The notes beneath the pieces are model-generated. The model saw nothing but the letters and a program-made list of their open reading frames with translations. It was not told the origin of the DNA and ran no database searches. A DNA stretch of 59,363 bases, from the NCBI GenBank assembly GCA_051000395.1, contig JBPCOI010000020.1, forward strand, positions 1 to 59,363, in the 5' to 3' direction. The position numbers and the translations under genes are program-made. This stretch comes from JBPCOI01 sp051000395 (GTDB lineage Bacteria; Actinomycetota; Actinomycetes; Mycobacteriales; Jatrophihabitantaceae). Shown one piece after another: positions 8,237 to 15,340 of the stretch; position 1 is the first letter of the stretch, and each line of letters opens with the position of its first letter.

Positions 8237-8655
8237 GCGCGCAGACGGTAGCCGGGCTGGCCACCCCCCGTGGACGCTTCCCGCACGTCAAGCGGGCCGG
8301 CGAGTTCGTGTACGTGTCAGGGACCTCCTCGCGGCGCCCGGACAACACGATCGCCGGCGCGAGCGTCGATGAGCTGGGCACGGTGCAGCTCGACATCCGC
8401 GAGCAGACCCGGGCAGTTATCGAGAACCTGCGCGGCATCCTGCGCGCGGCCGGCGCCGATCTGGGCGATCTCGTGCAGCTCACCGCCTACCTCGTGTCGA
8501 TGAACGACTTCGGCGGCTACAACGACGTCTATACCGAGTACTTCGACGAGAGCGGCCCGACGCGCACTACCGTGGCCGTCCACCAGCTGCCGCACCCGCA
8601 CCTGCTCGTCGAGATGCAGGCCGTCGCCCACGTCCCCAGCAAGGAGCGTCCATGA
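8233..8655 (+). CDS. 2-aminomuconate deaminase, RidA/YjgF fold
   Basis: 140-residue RidA-family protein. Segments such as FVYVSGTSSRRPDN, VIENLRGILRAAGADLGDLVQLTAYL and the C-terminal PHPHLLVEMQAVA match the fold and length of bacterial 2-aminomuconate deaminases (NbaF/AmnD) rather than short generic RidA proteins (about 130 residues with an RVAVEV motif). It would release ammonia from 2-aminomuconate to give 4-oxalocrotonate. GTG 8233 overlaps the upstream stop by 4 bases, and its own stop overlaps the dioxygenase start. The substrate assignment rests on the operon. Confidence 0.85.
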   Translation: MSAQTVAGLATPRGRFPHVKRAGEFVYVSGTSSRRPDNTIAGASVDELGTVQLDIREQTRAVIENLRGILRAAGADLGDLVQLTAYLVSMNDFGGYNDVYTEYFDESGPTRTTVAVHQLPHPHLLVEMQAVAHVPSKERP

Positions 8656-9173
8656 CCTCGATCGCCGACCCGGTGAACTTCGCGAAGTGGATCGAGGAGA
8701 ACCAGCACCTGCTGAAACCGCCGGTGGGCAACAAGACGATGGCCGTGGGCAAGGACTTCATCGTCCAGATCGTCGGCGGTCCCAACGCGCGTACCGACTT
8801 CCACGTCGACCCGTACGAGGAGTGGTTCTACCAGCTCAAGGGAAAGATGCGCGTCGAGCTGATGATCGACGGGCAGCCGCGCACCGTGGAGATCCACGAG
8901 GGCGAGACCTGGCTGCTGCCCGGCGACACCCCGCACTCGCCGCAGCGCCCCGAGCAGGGCTCCGTCGGGCTGGTCATCGAACGGATCCGCGAGGAAGGCA
9001 CGCTGGAGAAGTTTCAGTGGTACTGCCCGAACTGCGCTGCGCTGGTGCACGAGGTGCAGCTGCAGGTGCGCGACATCGTGGCCGACCTGCCGCCGGTGTT
9101 CACCGCCTTCTACGGCGACGAGCAGGCCCGTACCTGCCGCAGCTGCGGCACCGTGCATCCGGGCAAGGGCTGA
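8652..9173 (+). CDS. nbaC: 3-hydroxyanthranilate 3,4-dioxygenase
   Basis: Opens the ring of 3-hydroxyanthranilate to 2-amino-3-carboxymuconate semialdehyde (ACMS) with a non-haem Fe(II). The 173-residue cupin keeps the metal ligands H51, E57 and H95 and the substrate residues R47, R99 and E110 at the numbering known from the Cupriavidus enzyme. It also has the second, rubredoxin-like iron site, C125/C128 and C162/C165, a feature of bacterial and fungal forms. ATG 8652 overlaps the deaminase stop. ACMS is unstable and can cyclise to quinolinate; the next gene, 9 bases on, removes it. Confidence 0.96.
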   Translation: MTSIADPVNFAKWIEENQHLLKPPVGNKTMAVGKDFIVQIVGGPNARTDFHVDPYEEWFYQLKGKMRVELMIDGQPRTVEIHEGETWLLPGDTPHSPQRPEQGSVGLVIERIREEGTLEKFQWYCPNCAALVHEVQLQVRDIVADLPPVFTAFYGDEQARTCRSCGTVHPGKG

Positions 9174-9182
9174 CCGCTCGCG

Positions 9183-10205
9183 ATGAGCTCAGTGATCGAC
9201 GTCCACACCCACTACGTGCCGCGGGGGTGGCCGGACTTGGCTGCCCCGGGCGCCCCTGTCGTGCCGTGGCTGCGTCTGGAATCCGAGACGGACGCGATGA
9301 TCATGCTTGGTTCGGAGGAGTTCCGCCGCATCCGCTCGGACTGTTGGGACGCCGCGACCCGCCTGGCGGACATGGACGCCGACGGGATCGACGTGCAAGT
9401 CGTCTCGCCGACCCCGCTGTTCTTCGCCTACGCGCACGACGCGGTGCAGGCGGCGCGCATCTCGCGCATCCTCAACGACCTGGCCCTCGAGATCTGCGCG
9501 CCGGCGCCGGCGCGGCTGCTGCCGTTCTGCCCGGTGCCGCTGCAGGACACCGACGCTGCGTGCGCCGAGCTGGAACGCTGCCTGGCCGGTGGCCACGCCG
9601 GCGTCGAGATCGGCAACCACGTCGGTGACCGCGACCTCGACGACGAGGGGATCGTCACCTTCCTCCAGCACGCCGCATCCCTCGGCGCCCCAGTGTTCGT
9701 CCACCCGTGGGACCTGCCGAACTCGCCGCGGCTGGACCGCTGGATGGCCCGCTGGCTGACCGGCATGCCCGCCGAGACGCACCTGTCGATCCTGGCGCTG
9801 ATCCTCGGTGGCGTGTTCGACAGGATCGGTGACGACCTGCGGATCTGCTTCGCCCACGGCGGCGGGTCGTTCGCGTTCTGGGTGGGACGTATGGACAACG
9901 CGTGGCGCGAACGCCACGACGTCATCGGCACGTCGCGCCACGAGCCCTCCCACTACCTCGGCCGCTTCTTCGTCGACTCGGTGGTCTTCGACGAGCGGGC
10001 CCTGCGGTTGCTCGTCGACACCGTCGGCGCCGACCGCGTGATGGTGGGCAGCGACTACCCGTACCCCCTCGGCGAACGACCCGCGGCAGGGTTGGTCCGC
10101 ACCAGCGCGTGCCTCGACGACGTGAGCCGCGAGCGCATCCTCGGCGGCAACGCGGAGACCTACCTGGGCCGCAACGACCTTATCCAGACCGGAGAAACCC
10201 GATGA
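9183..10205 (+). CDS. nbaD: 2-amino-3-carboxymuconate-6-semialdehyde decarboxylase (ACMSD)
   Basis: Zn-dependent amidohydrolase-superfamily decarboxylase of 340 residues. It converts ACMS to 2-aminomuconate 6-semialdehyde and so diverts carbon from quinolinate/NAD synthesis into catabolism. The metal ligands are seen as the N-terminal HTH (H8 and H10), a mid-protein VFVHPWD, CFAHGGGS and the late Asp in GSDYPYPLG. The N-terminus MSSVIDVHTHYVP aligns well with known ACMSDs. Its stop overlaps kynU by ATGA. It lies directly behind the dioxygenase that makes its labile substrate. Confidence 0.95.
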   Translation: MSSVIDVHTHYVPRGWPDLAAPGAPVVPWLRLESETDAMIMLGSEEFRRIRSDCWDAATRLADMDADGIDVQVVSPTPLFFAYAHDAVQAARISRILNDLALEICAPAPARLLPFCPVPLQDTDAACAELERCLAGGHAGVEIGNHVGDRDLDDEGIVTFLQHAASLGAPVFVHPWDLPNSPRLDRWMARWLTGMPAETHLSILALILGGVFDRIGDDLRICFAHGGGSFAFWVGRMDNAWRERHDVIGTSRHEPSHYLGRFFVDSVVFDERALRLLVDTVGADRVMVGSDYPYPLGERPAAGLVRTSACLDDVSRERILGGNAETYLGRNDLIQTGETR

Positions 10206-11500
10206 CGGTGGTTGCACTCGACGAACAGCACGCGATCGAGCTCGACGGCGCGGACGAGCTGCCCACGTTGCGCGACCGCTTCCACATCCCGCGGGCACCC
10301 GGCGGCCGGTTCACCCAGGCCGCGTACTTCGCCGGGAACTCGCTCGGCCTGCAGCCGAGCGTGACGCGCGTACGCCTCGGCGAGGAACTCGACGCCTGGG
10401 CGAGCCTCGGCGTCGAAGGGCATGTCGCCGCGGCGCGACCGTGGGTGTCCTACCACGAGCTGCTGCGCGAGCCCGCCGCCCGACTGGTGGGCGCGCGTCC
10501 GGCCGAGGTCGTGGCGATGAACTCGCTGACGGTGAACCTGCACCTGATGATGATCAGCTTCTACCGTCCGAGCGCCGAGCGGCACGCGATCGTCATAGAG
10601 GACAACGCCTTTCCATCCGACAGCTACGCGGTGCGCAGCCAGGCCGCGCTACACGGTTACGACCCGGACGAGGCGGTAATCCGGCTCCGCCCGCGCTCGG
10701 GCGAGGCGGCGCTGCGCAGCGAGGACGTGGTGGAGTTCCTGGCGGCCGACGGCGCCCGCGTCGCGCTCGTGCTCCTCGGCGCGGTGAACTACTACAGCGG
10801 CGAGCTCCTGGACCTCGAGTCGATCACCGCGGCCGGACGGGCGGCGGGCGCGGCGGTGGGCTGGGATCTCGCGCACGCCGCCGGCAACGTGCCGCTGCGC
10901 CTGCACGACTGGGACGTCGACTGGGCGGCCTGGTGCTCGTACAAGTACCTCAACAGCGGGCCGGGCGCGGTTGCCGGCGCGTTCGTGCACGAGCGCCACC
11001 TCTCCGAACGTGCCCTGCCGAAGCTCGCGGGCTGGTGGAGCACCGACCCGGCAACCCGTTTCCGCATGTCGCCGGTCCTCGACGCAGTGGACACCGCGGA
11101 CTCCTGGCAGCTGTCCAACCCGCCGATCCTGGCGATGGCACCGGTGCTCGCGTCGCTGCAGATGTTCGACGCGGTCGGCATGGATGCCTTGCGCGCCAAG
11201 AGCATCCGGCTCACCGGATACCTCGAGTCGCTGCTCGACGCGATCAGCGGCCAGGGTGATCGTTCGCTGCAGGTCATCACGCCACGCGAGCCGCATCGCC
11301 GCGGCAGCCAGCTGTCCGTCCGCGTCGGCGGTGCCGACGCGGCGCAGGTCAGCGCCGAGCTGCGCGGTAGCCACGGTGTCTTCGCCGACGCCCGCCAGCC
11401 CGACGTCGTCCGCCTCGCGCCCGCCCCGATGTACTGCACGTTCCACGACTGCTGGCGCGCTGCGACCGCGCTCGGCGAGATGATGGGCTCCCGTGGCTGA
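10202..11500 (+). CDS. kynU: kynureninase
   Basis: PLP-dependent fold-type I enzyme of 432 residues that cleaves kynurenine or 3-hydroxykynurenine to (3-hydroxy)anthranilate and alanine. The PLP-binding lysine is K248 in WCSYKYLNSGPG; the N-terminal YFAGNSLGLQP and the GWDLAHAAGN segment are hallmarks. ATG 10202 is chosen because it starts 4 bases inside the ACMSD stop; the in-frame ORF extends 300 bases upstream across ACMSD and is a shadow there. With a 3-monooxygenase next door, the physiological substrate is probably 3-hydroxykynurenine. Confidence 0.97.
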   Translation: MTVVALDEQHAIELDGADELPTLRDRFHIPRAPGGRFTQAAYFAGNSLGLQPSVTRVRLGEELDAWASLGVEGHVAAARPWVSYHELLREPAARLVGARPAEVVAMNSLTVNLHLMMISFYRPSAERHAIVIEDNAFPSDSYAVRSQAALHGYDPDEAVIRLRPRSGEAALRSEDVVEFLAADGARVALVLLGAVNYYSGELLDLESITAAGRAAGAAVGWDLAHAAGNVPLRLHDWDVDWAAWCSYKYLNSGPGAVAGAFVHERHLSERALPKLAGWWSTDPATRFRMSPVLDAVDTADSWQLSNPPILAMAPVLASLQMFDAVGMDALRAKSIRLTGYLESLLDAISGQGDRSLQVITPREPHRRGSQLSVRVGGADAAQVSAELRGSHGVFADARQPDVVRLAPAPMYCTFHDCWRAATALGEMMGSRG

Positions 11501-12809
11501 CGGGTCGGTCGCGATCGTCGGCGCCGGTCTGGCCGGCTGCCTGCTGGCGACGCTGCTCGCGCGCCGGGGCCTGACCGTCACGCTCTACGAGCGCCGCGCC
11601 GACCCGCGGGTCACCGGCGCAGAGCGGGGCCGTTCGATCAACCTGGCGATCTCGGCGCGGGGGCTGGACGCGCTCGAACGCGTCGGCCTCCGCGAGCAGG
11701 CGCTGGGACGCGCGCTGCCGATGCACGGACGGATGGTGCATTCGCCCGCAGGCGCGCAGAGCTTTCGCCCGTACAGCGCGGACGGCCGGCGCGCGATCAA
11801 CTCGATCAGCCGGGCCGAGCTCAACCACTCGCTGCTGGACGCGGCCGAGGCGAGCGACGGCGTGCGGCTGCGGTTCGCGCACAGCCTCGCCGAACTCGAC
11901 CTCGACAAGGGCCGGCTCAGCTTCCAGACACCCGAGGGCACCGTCGAGGAGCAGGCCGGAATCGTGCTCGCCTGTGACGGCTCCTACAGCGCGGCCCGGC
12001 GCGCGGTCACCTTCCGGCAGGGCTTCAGCTTCAGCCAGGACTACCTCGCCGCCGGATACAAGGAGCTGACGATTCCCGCGCGCGATGGCGAGTTCGCGCT
12101 CGACCCGGACGCGCTGCACATCTGGCCGCGCGGCTCGTCGATGATGATCGCGCTGCCGAACCTGGACCGTTCGTTCACCTGCACCCTGTTCTGGCCGAAG
12201 GAGGAATTCGCCGCCCTGCTCACCCCCGAGGACGTCACGGCCCACTTCGCCGCGCACTACCCGGACGCCGCGGCGCTGATCCCTACGCTCGCCGAGGAGT
12301 ACCGGCACAATCCGGTCGGCTCACTGCTCACCGTGCGCTGCCGGCCGTGGGTGCACCACGGCGAGGGCGCCACCCTCGCGCTGGCCGGCGACGCGGCGCA
12401 CGCGATCGTGCCGTTCTTCGGGCAGGGCGCCAACTGCGCGTTCGAGGACTGCATCGAGATCGACCGCTGCCTGGCGGAATCCGGCGGCAACTGGGCACGG
12501 GCACTCGCCAGCTACGAGCAGCGGCGCGCGGCCAACTGCGACGCGATCGCCGAGATGGCGCTGGAGAATTTCGTCGAGATGCGCGACAAGGTCAACTCCA
12601 GGCTGTTCCAGGCCAAGACCGCGGCCCAGCACGCGCTGGAGCGCCGCTCGGCGGGACGGTACGTGTCGCGCTACGAGCTGGTGTCGTTCACGACGTTGCC
12701 GTACTCGCAGATCCCGGCCCGGATACGCCGCCAGAACCTCGCGCTCGCGGCAGCCGCCGGGGCCGCGGCGCTGAGCGCGGCCTGTGCCGCGCGACGGCTC
12801 GGCCGCTAG
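11493..12809 (+). CDS. kmo: kynurenine 3-monooxygenase
   Basis: FAD- and NAD(P)H-dependent aromatic hydroxylase of 438 residues that converts kynurenine to 3-hydroxykynurenine. The N-terminal dinucleotide fold VAIVGAGLAG, the RGRSINLAIS segment, the second FAD motif LAGDAAHAIVPFFGQGAN and NCAFEDC are all typical of KMO. The last 25 or so residues are Ala/Leu-rich and end in basic residues, which could form a membrane-associating helix. GTG 11493 overlaps kynU by 8 bases. KMO is far rarer in bacteria than the anthranilate route, so its presence fixes the pathway branch. Confidence 0.95.
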   Translation: MADGSVAIVGAGLAGCLLATLLARRGLTVTLYERRADPRVTGAERGRSINLAISARGLDALERVGLREQALGRALPMHGRMVHSPAGAQSFRPYSADGRRAINSISRAELNHSLLDAAEASDGVRLRFAHSLAELDLDKGRLSFQTPEGTVEEQAGIVLACDGSYSAARRAVTFRQGFSFSQDYLAAGYKELTIPARDGEFALDPDALHIWPRGSSMMIALPNLDRSFTCTLFWPKEEFAALLTPEDVTAHFAAHYPDAAALIPTLAEEYRHNPVGSLLTVRCRPWVHHGEGATLALAGDAAHAIVPFFGQGANCAFEDCIEIDRCLAESGGNWARALASYEQRRAANCDAIAEMALENFVEMRDKVNSRLFQAKTAAQHALERRSAGRYVSRYELVSFTTLPYSQIPARIRRQNLALAAAAGAAALSAACAARRLGR

Positions 12810-12861
12810 GTTTGTTACCCCTGTCTGCATGACGTGCGAGGCGGACGACGAACGGAACCCG

Positions 12862-13566
12862 ATGCCAGGCACCGCACTGCGTCTCGTGCCGCCGCGACTG
12901 CGAGCCACCCTGCTCGTGGTGTCGGCGGTGGCTGGCGTCGTCCTGGTCCTGCTCGCGGTGCGCTACGCCGGCACGTCCTCGGCCGGGCGTCTCGACCGGG
13001 CGATCGACAACCGCCTCGTCCTGCGCGTCGGACGCGTGCACATCAGGCTGAGCCACGACCTCGCGAACCTCGGCAGCGCGTCCGTCGTCGTCGCCGCGAG
13101 CGCCGCAACCGCGGTGGTGATGCTCTGCCTGCGCCGGTGGCGGGCCGCTGCGCTGGCCGTGCTGGCCCCCGCCGTCGCCGGCGGCGTCACCGAACTGATC
13201 CTCAAGCCGCTGGTGGACCGGACGATCTCCGACGGCCCGATCAGCGGCGAGGCGTTTCCGAGCGGGCACGCCACCGGAGTGTTCAGCGTGGCCTTCGTCG
13301 TCTCGCTGCTCGTCCTCGGCGGCCAGCTGCCACGCCTGGCGCGGTCGGCGCGCATCGTGATCGCCGCCGGCGCGATCCTGGTTGCCGTTGCGACGGCGTT
13401 CGGGCTGGTGGCGGCAGCATTCCACTACACGACCGACACGATCGGGGGGGCCTGCGTCGCGTGGTTGGTGGTGATCGGCGTGGCGCTGGGTCTGGACGCG
13501 GTGGCGGAGCGGCTGTCCGCGCGCCCGCCCAGCGGGTCGCCCGCGCAGCAGGTGCTCAGCCGGTAG
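12862..13566 (+). CDS. PAP2-superfamily membrane phosphatase
   Basis: About 234 residues with five to six hydrophobic segments. PAP2 motifs are KPLVDRTISDGP (variant of motif 1), AFPSGHATG (motif 2) and FHYTTDTIGG (variant of motif 3, H and D retained). Family members dephosphorylate lipid or isoprenoid phosphates at the membrane. It follows kmo by 52 bases on the same strand, but no role in kynurenine metabolism is evident. ATG 12862 is chosen just before the first hydrophobic stretch; ATG 12829 is an alternative. The 3' end overlaps the opposite-strand DUF2277 gene by 11 bases. Confidence 0.85.
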   Translation: MPGTALRLVPPRLRATLLVVSAVAGVVLVLLAVRYAGTSSAGRLDRAIDNRLVLRVGRVHIRLSHDLANLGSASVVVAASAATAVVMLCLRRWRAAALAVLAPAVAGGVTELILKPLVDRTISDGPISGEAFPSGHATGVFSVAFVVSLLVLGGQLPRLARSARIVIAAGAILVAVATAFGLVAAAFHYTTDTIGGACVAWLVVIGVALGLDAVAERLSARPPSGSPAQQVLSR

Positions 13567-13834
13567 CCGCGCCGAAGCGCCGCTCGCTGCGGGCCCGCGC
13601 CTTCGCCGCCTCGAGCGTTCGGTCGCGCTTCGGCGCGCCGGTCACGAGCGAGTCGAGTAGCTCGGCGGTCGCGTGCGCGATCTCGGCGACGGCGTGCTCG
13701 AAGGCCATCTGATTCGCGGCGGACGGCTTGGCCGTGCCGCTCACCTTGCGCACGTACTGCAGTGCGGCTGCGTGCACCTCCACGCCGGTTGCGGGTGGAT
13801 CGAAGTTGCTCAGGACGCGGATGTTGCGGCACAT
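13556..13834 (-). CDS. DUF2277 family protein
   Basis: Small 92-residue protein that begins MCRNIRVLSNFDPPAT, the diagnostic start of DUF2277, and has a basic C-terminus. The family is widespread in actinobacteria and has no established function. It lies 12 bases downstream of kynA on the same strand, so it is probably the distal gene of a kynA-DUF2277 transcript. Confidence 0.85.
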   Translation of the reverse strand: MCRNIRVLSNFDPPATGVEVHAAALQYVRKVSGTAKPSAANQMAFEHAVAEIAHATAELLDSLVTGAPKRDRTLEAAKARARSERRFGAATG

Positions 13835-13846
13835 TCCTCCAGCGTG

Positions 13847-14635
13847 TCACACGCGCGAACGGATCTCCCACAGGTCGGGAAAGGCCGGGCGGAACAGGGT
13901 GGCCCGCAGGTACTCGGCCCCTGCCGAACCGCCGGTGCCGATCTTGGCCCCGATGATCCGCTCGACCATCTTGACGTGCCGGTAGCGCCACTCCTGGATG
14001 CCCTCGTCGATGTCGACGAGAGCCTCGCACACCTCGGCACTCGGCGCGGTGTCGTCGCGGTAGACCTCGATGAGCAGTGCCTGAATCGTCTCGTCCGGGC
14101 GCCACGCGGTACTCGGATCGCGGTCGAGTGCTTCGGCCGGGACGTCCCAGCCCGAGCGGGCGAGGTAGCGCAGCAGCGACTCGAAGACCGACCTGCGCGA
14201 CATGGCAGCGTCCAGTCCGGGGTCGCCGGAGGGAACCGGGAAGTCGCGCCGGCCGAGGGCGGCCTCGATCTCGCGGAACTGGTTGGACTGGAAGCCGCTG
14301 GCCGAGCCGAGCTCGGGGCGGAAGGAGGCGAACTGCCGCGGCGTCATCGTCTCCAGGACGTCGAGCTGGCCGACGATCGTCTTGAGGATCTTCGCGATCC
14401 GTCGCGCCGTGTGCAGCGCGCCAGGGCTGTTGCCCGCCTCCAGCCGGTCCTGCAGCAGAGCCGCTTCGTGCAGGATCTGCTTGAACCAGAGCTCGTAGAC
14501 CTGATGGATGATCACGAACAGCAGCTCGTCGTGCTCGCCGGTCGCGGGGGACTGGCAGGCGAGCAGCTCCGGCAGCCGCAGGTAGCTGCCGTAGCTGACC
14601 GTGGCGGGGTGGGCGGGCTCTGACGTCCTCGTCAT
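13847..14635 (-). CDS. kynA: tryptophan 2,3-dioxygenase
   Basis: Haem enzyme that opens the indole ring of L-tryptophan to N-formylkynurenine, the entry step of the pathway encoded by the plus-strand operon. Typical segments are HQVYELWFKQ (distal-pocket His), RPELGSASGFQSNQFREIE (substrate-binding Arg) and WRYRHVKMVER (proximal haem His). At 262 residues it is a compact bacterial form. ATG 14635 is chosen at MTRTSEPAHP; longer in-frame extensions run into the divergent TetR gene. It is convergent with the kyn operon and divergent from the regulator, with a 16-base gap. Confidence 0.97.
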   Translation of the reverse strand: MTRTSEPAHPATVSYGSYLRLPELLACQSPATGEHDELLFVIIHQVYELWFKQILHEAALLQDRLEAGNSPGALHTARRIAKILKTIVGQLDVLETMTPRQFASFRPELGSASGFQSNQFREIEAALGRRDFPVPSGDPGLDAAMSRRSVFESLLRYLARSGWDVPAEALDRDPSTAWRPDETIQALLIEVYRDDTAPSAEVCEALVDIDEGIQEWRYRHVKMVERIIGAKIGTGGSAGAEYLRATLFRPAFPDLWEIRSRV

Positions 14636-14651
14636 GCCACCATCATGAGCG

Positions 14652-15293
14652 ATGAGCGAAACCGATGGCAGGCCTCGGGTGCGGATGACCGGGCGCGAAC
14701 GGCGCGAACAGCTGCTCGACGTCGGGCGCGCCCTGTTCGCCGAGAAGGGCTTCGAAGCGACCTCGATCGAGGAGATTGCCGCCCGCGCCGGGGTGAGCAA
14801 ACCGGTGGTGTACGAGCACTTCGGTGGCAAGGAGGGGCTCTACGCGGTGGTCGTCGACCGGGAGATGAGCGACCTGCTGGACCGGCTGACCGCAGCGCTC
14901 TCGGCCGGGCATCCGCGCCAGCTCGTCGAGCAGGCAGCGCTGGCGCTGCTCACCTACATCGAGGAGCAGACCGACGGTTTCCGCATCCTGTCGCGCGATT
15001 CGCCCGTCGCCGGTGCCAGCGGCACGTTCTCCTCGTTGCTCAACGACATCGCCAGCCAGGTCGAGCACATCATGGAGCGCGAGCTGTCGGCGCGGGGTAT
15101 CTCGAGCAGACCGGCGCCGATGTACGCGCAGATGCTGGTGGGGATGGTCGCGTTGACCGGGCAGTGGTGGCTGGAGGAACGCAAGCCCAAGCGCGAGGAG
15201 GTCGCCGCGCACCTGGTGAACCTGGGCTGGAACGGCCTGGCCCACCTGGAACCCCGACCCCGATTGATCACCGGCCGGCACAAGAAGGACTGA
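14652..15293 (+). CDS. TetR/AcrR-family regulator beside kynA
   Basis: 213 residues. The N-terminal TetR helix-turn-helix (REQLLDVGRALFAEKG followed by TSIEEIAARAGVSKPVVYEHF) is clear; the remainder is an all-helical ligand-binding domain with a WWLEERKP segment near the end. ATG 14652 leaves only 16 bases to the kynA start. Starting at ATG 14685 would give a 202-residue protein and 49 bases. Divergence from kynA with almost no intergenic space suggests it controls kynA, itself and perhaps the whole pathway. The ligand is unknown; kynurenine or an acyl-CoA would be reasonable guesses. Confidence 0.88.
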   Translation: MSETDGRPRVRMTGRERREQLLDVGRALFAEKGFEATSIEEIAARAGVSKPVVYEHFGGKEGLYAVVVDREMSDLLDRLTAALSAGHPRQLVEQAALALLTYIEEQTDGFRILSRDSPVAGASGTFSSLLNDIASQVEHIMERELSARGISSRPAPMYAQMLVGMVALTGQWWLEERKPKREEVAAHLVNLGWNGLAHLEPRPRLITGRHKKD

Positions 15294-15340
15294 GTGCCGT
15301 CACCTCCGCGCCGGCAGCGATCCGCACACCACGTCGCTGC

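Noticed and set aside
6006..12809. Kynurenine operon as a recent foreign island by base composition
   Set aside because: Codon use and GC content look the same as in flanking housekeeping genes by eye, and no integrase, att site or tRNA junction is visible.
12862..13834. PAP2 or DUF2277 as the missing kynurenine formamidase
   Set aside because: Neither has the Ser-His-Asp hydrolase or metal-dependent KynB signatures; one is an integral membrane phosphatase and the other a 92-residue protein of unknown fold.
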